A DNA stretch of 64,000 bases, from positions 1,213,911 through 1,277,910 of the forward strand of contig NZ_HE998567.1 of the NCBI RefSeq assembly GCF_000327285.1, in the 5' to 3' direction. How positions within the stretch are numbered: position 1 is the first letter of the stretch; every line of letters starts with the position of its first letter. Below the pieces are notes generated by a model. The model was not told the origin of the DNA. It saw only the letters and a program-made list of their open reading frames with translations, and did not search any database. Shown here piece by piece: positions 62,601 to 64,000 of the stretch. The position numbers were made by a program, and so were the translations under genes. This DNA is from Holdemania massiliensis AP2 (GTDB lineage: Bacteria > Bacillota_I > Bacilli_A > Erysipelotrichales > Erysipelotrichaceae).

Positions 62601-62894
62601 TTTTTGTGTTAATTCATTTCTAAGTTTTACTTCATACTCTGTTCCATACAAACTACGCTCACGGTTTAAGCGTGGAATATAAAATTCTCGTTTTTCTTTT
62701 TTGAATTTTTCTTTCACAAAAGTTGGGGAAGTAAAAATAAAACGAAGCTCATCAATATCACAAAGTTCTTTTTTAAGCTCCTGAAATGCATATATAGAAA
62801 AACAAGCTGCGGCAATAGAAAGTTTACTGCCACCTTTTAGCTCGCTGGATAAATCTTCTTTTAAAATTTTATTTCGGTTATCTATCAATTCCAT
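59661..62894 (-). CDS. SNF2-type helicase with PLD-like N-terminus
   Basis: 1077 residues. The N-terminal ~150 residues (SELKGGSKLSIAAACFSIYAF, LRFIFTSPTFV) resemble the PLD-like domain fused to SNF2 helicases, without a clear HKD motif. The helicase core: CILADSVGLGKTFTALAVVKYY (Walker A), VLVLCPKKLTNNW, LVVIDESHNFRNGG (motif II DESH), LMLSATPVNN, and C-terminal VLIATDCISEGQNLQDCDYL, then IQRFGRIDRIGS (motif VI). Swi2/Snf2 enzymes of this kind are found in DISARM-like and other defence loci. Start chosen at the ATG after GGAGG. Confidence 0.88.
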   Translation of the reverse strand: MELIDNRNKILKEDLSSELKGGSKLSIAAACFSIYAFQELKKELCDIDELRFIFTSPTFVKEKFKKEKREFYIPRLNRERSLYGTEYEVKLRNELTQKAIAKECAEWIKKKVTFKSNITSDNMMGFINLDEKNYMPINGFTTVDLGCERGNNAYTMIQKSEAPFSNAYIDLFESLWNDEDKLQEVTNEVIENITAAYNENSPDFIYFVTLYNIFNEFLEDISEDMLPNEATGFKESKIWNLLYNFQKDAVLAIINKLEKYNGCILADSVGLGKTFTALAVVKYYENRNKSVLVLCPKKLTNNWNTYKDNYINNPIAEDRLRYDVLYHTDLNRTRGTSNGLDLERLNWGNYDLVVIDESHNFRNGGKIKGDDDKENRYLKLLNKVIRKGVKTKVLMLSATPVNNRFNDLKNQLALAYEGNTDYIDDKLNTTCSIDDIFKNAQRAFNTWSKWETVDRTTEKLLKMLDFDFFEVLDSVTIARSRKHIQKYYDTTDIGTFPTRLKPMSLRPKLTDLKEAINYNEIFEQLMLLNLSIYTPTHFILPSKLEKYAEMYEDNKVNVGFTQANREQGIRRLTAINLMKRMESSVYSFNLTLKRIKELIESTIETIDRYDKYSSVKLELKDISNIDDFDSDDQNTDDLFTFGKKVKIDIADMDYISWRNELAKDQDVLELLSLMVGDITPRRDSKLQELFKVIDKKMTEPINPNNKKIIIFTAFADTAGYLYDNVSEYVKKKFGLNTAMITGAVDGKTTAPLKNRDLNTVLTCFSPISKDKKLLMPNNPVEIDVLIATDCISEGQNLQDCDYLINYDIHWNPVRIIQRFGRIDRIGSKNTYIQLVNFWPDVTLDEYIDLKATVETRMKIVDMTATGDDNILSEEEKTDLEYRKSQLKRLQEEVVDIEDMSTGISIMDLGLNEFRLDLLEYIKHHEDIDKTPFGLHSVVPASEETPAGVIYILKNRSNSVNIDNQNRLHPFYMVYISNDGDVVCDHLSPKQMLDKMRFLCKGKNEPIPELYRAFNKETRDGRNMSEFSRLLGEAISSIIEVKEESDIDSFLSGGQISFLSNEIKGLDDFDLICFLVVR

Positions 62895-62921
62895 AAAAAA
62901 ATCCTCCATCACTGAATCTTG

Positions 62922-63143
62922 CTAATTAGATTCTTTATTGTCTCCATCTACGACTTCCATAATATCGTCAAAGGTGCAATCGAGAGCTATACATATTCTA
63001 ACAAGTACATCTGTTGTAATATTATTTCCTTTGTTTAATTTGCTAAGTGTATATGAACTAATATTGGCTTTTTCAGCTAAATCTTTTTTCTTCATATCTC
63101 TATCTATCAAAAGTTTCCACAGTTTTTTATAGCTAATATTCAT
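62922..63143 (-). CDS. XRE-family regulator of the defence operon
   Basis: 73 residues, essentially one helix-turn-helix: LIDRDMKKKDLAEKANISSYTLSKLNKGN. First gene of the operon, with AAAGG before its ATG. It probably represses its own promoter through a palindrome over the -10 and so controls the whole island. Short Cro/C.-protein-like proteins often do this for restriction-modification genes. Confidence 0.85.
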   Translation of the reverse strand: MNISYKKLWKLLIDRDMKKKDLAEKANISSYTLSKLNKGNNITTDVLVRICIALDCTFDDIMEVVDGDNKESN

Positions 63144-63183
63144 ATATAAACGGCCTTTCTAACAATAATTAATATCGCAATCT

Positions 63184-63222
63184 CTTATATTAAAATTATA
63201 AGTTTTTTTATAATAATTTCAA
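63184..63222 (-). promoter_or_regulatory. Island promoter with overlapping palindrome
   Basis: Minus strand: TTGAAA, 16-base spacer, TATAAT (-10 at 63195-63200). The palindrome CTTATATTAAAATTATAAG (63184-63202) overlaps the -10, a candidate operator for the XRE protein. Confidence 0.5.
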
Positions 63223-63280
63223 CAAAAACATAGCGAACACAAAGTTTTATAGTATATTTTCATATATTATTTTAACATAA

Positions 63281-63318
63281 TAAAAAGATGCAAGTCATAC
63301 TCAAAACTTACATCTTCA
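63281..63318 (-). terminator. Terminator of the rlmD-type gene
   Basis: AAGATGTAAGT/ACTTGCATCTT stem followed by TTTTTATT on the minus strand. It separates the rRNA methyltransferase from the island promoter. Confidence 0.75.
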
Positions 63319-63339
63319 TTAACTGATTTGATTTTTATT

Positions 63340-64000
63340 TTATCTTTTTTGCAACAGAACAACCGTCTCCACATGCGTCGTCTGCGGAAACATATCGACC
63401 GGCTGGACAACCCGCACACTATATCCCTGCTCATTCAGTAAAGCACAATCCCTTGCCAAGGTTGCAGGATCACAGGAAACGTAAACAATCCGATCAGGAT
63501 TCATCTTCACCAAAGAATCAATCGTCAGCCGATCCAAACCCTTACGTGGTGGATCGACGATGGCGACCTCCGGCTGAATATTCCGCTGCAATAACTGCGA
63601 CGTACAAGCACCGGCATCCCCACAGATAAACTCGGCGTTCGTAATTCCATTGCGAACCGCATTGTTTTTTGCATCTTCTACCGCTGAAGGAACAATTTCG
63701 ATCCCAATCACACGTTTGGCCTTGGATGCTGCACTTAATCCAATCGTCCCCGTGCCGCAATACACGTCAATCACCGTTTCCTTTCCGGTCAATCCTGCCA
63801 GCTCAATCGCCTTCGTATACAACACTTCAGTCTGGATCGGGTTGATCTGATAAAACGACTTCGCCGAAATCTGGAACCGCAGCCCCAACAATTCTTCCTC
63901 AATCGAAGCCGATCCCCACAAGACAATTTCTTTGTCACCCAGAATTACGTTATCCTCTCGCTCATTCACATTTAAAATAATACTGCGAATCTGCGGATAA
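63340..64000 (-). CDS. rlmD: 23S rRNA (uracil-C5)-methyltransferase, RlmD type (partial)
   Basis: Partial gene, at least 220 residues in the window; the frame is open to the window edge (YPQIRSIILNVNERED...), so the apparent internal start is not real. SAM methyltransferase fold: TVIDVYCGTGTIGLSAA, VIGIEIVPSAVEDAKNN, IVDPPRKGLDRL and VYVSCDPATLARD (catalytic Cys in SCDP), and the C-terminal Glu in HVETVVLL. Family members make m5U in 23S rRNA. Host-type base composition, unlike the adjacent island, so the right junction is between this gene and the XRE gene. Confidence 0.92.
   Translation of the reverse strand, partial: YPQIRSIILNVNEREDNVILGDKEIVLWGSASIEEELLGLRFQISAKSFYQINPIQTEVLYTKAIELAGLTGKETVIDVYCGTGTIGLSAASKAKRVIGIEIVPSAVEDAKNNAVRNGITNAEFICGDAGACTSQLLQRNIQPEVAIVDPPRKGLDRLTIDSLVKMNPDRIVYVSCDPATLARDCALLNEQGYSVRVVQPVDMFPQTTHVETVVLLQKR

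Noticed and set aside
59661-62894. Full DISARM system
   Set aside because: Only the SNF2-PLD helicase resembles DISARM; the DUF1998 protein and the DISARM methyltransferase order are not seen.

Overview
The window looks like chromosome of a low-to-mid GC Bacillota (Firmicutes), most likely an Erysipelotrichia-type gut bacterium. This rests on strong AGGAGG ribosome-binding sites, S-box control of metK, tRNA genes that encode CCA, a PotABCD importer under a cupin-type XRE regulator, many hybrid histidine kinases and a type I-C-like CRISPR repeat. The genus is inference. Most genes lie on the minus strand. Most of the window has balanced codon use, but about 49.0-63.3 kb is strikingly AT-rich and looks acquired.

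Region by region. 0-3 kb: a pilin-like protein, a thioredoxin-like lipoprotein coupled to prephenate dehydratase, and a small membrane protein. 3-6.4 kb: a patchy accessory stretch with a DUF5131/phage Gp37-Gp68 protein, a VOC protein coupled to an AraC regulator, a gene remnant and several hairpins. 6.4-11 kb: a TetR-RND efflux operon whose pump carries a roughly 300-residue coiled-coil insertion. 11-16 kb: a sugar-type binding lipoprotein in an operon with a hybrid histidine kinase. 16-22.5 kb: RmuC, an S9 peptidase, a PfkB kinase, a GGDEF protein and a 49-residue membrane peptide. 22.5-23.2 kb: a seven-repeat CRISPR array with a classic leader dyad but no cas gene in the window. 23.2-26 kb: a retropepsin-like protease, a DUF362 protein under a MerR-type promoter and a SAM-dependent methyltransferase-like protein. 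26.5-27.4 kb: nine tRNA genes from two promoters. 27.5-32.4 kb: the XRE-potABCD polyamine operon; PotA carries a duplicated insertion in its TOBE region.

33-38.4 kb holds thioredoxin and an amino-sugar operon (nagA, HAD phosphatase, aldose epimerase-like, nagB), plus a second nagA with its own terminator. 38.7-45 kb holds a YgiQ radical SAM protein, metK under an S-box riboswitch, and a second hybrid kinase. 45-49 kb holds a tandem GntR gene interrupted by one in-frame amber codon, and a PHP/HAD/uridine-kinase-like operon.

49.6-63.2 kb is a co-directional defence island. In transcription order: an XRE regulator, a SNF2 helicase with a PLD-like N-terminus, a zinc-ribbon protein, an unknown protein with a hydrophobic C-terminus, DUF4391, a HEPN-like protein with an RNGVSH motif, a frameshifted type III Mod methyltransferase, an AbiJ-like protein and a type III Res subunit. 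A decayed AlbA-type ATP-binding gene follows. I read this as a type III restriction-modification system enlarged with a second helicase module and possible abortive-infection effectors; it is the best candidate for an undescribed system. The right edge enters an rlmD-type 23S rRNA methyltransferase that runs off the window.
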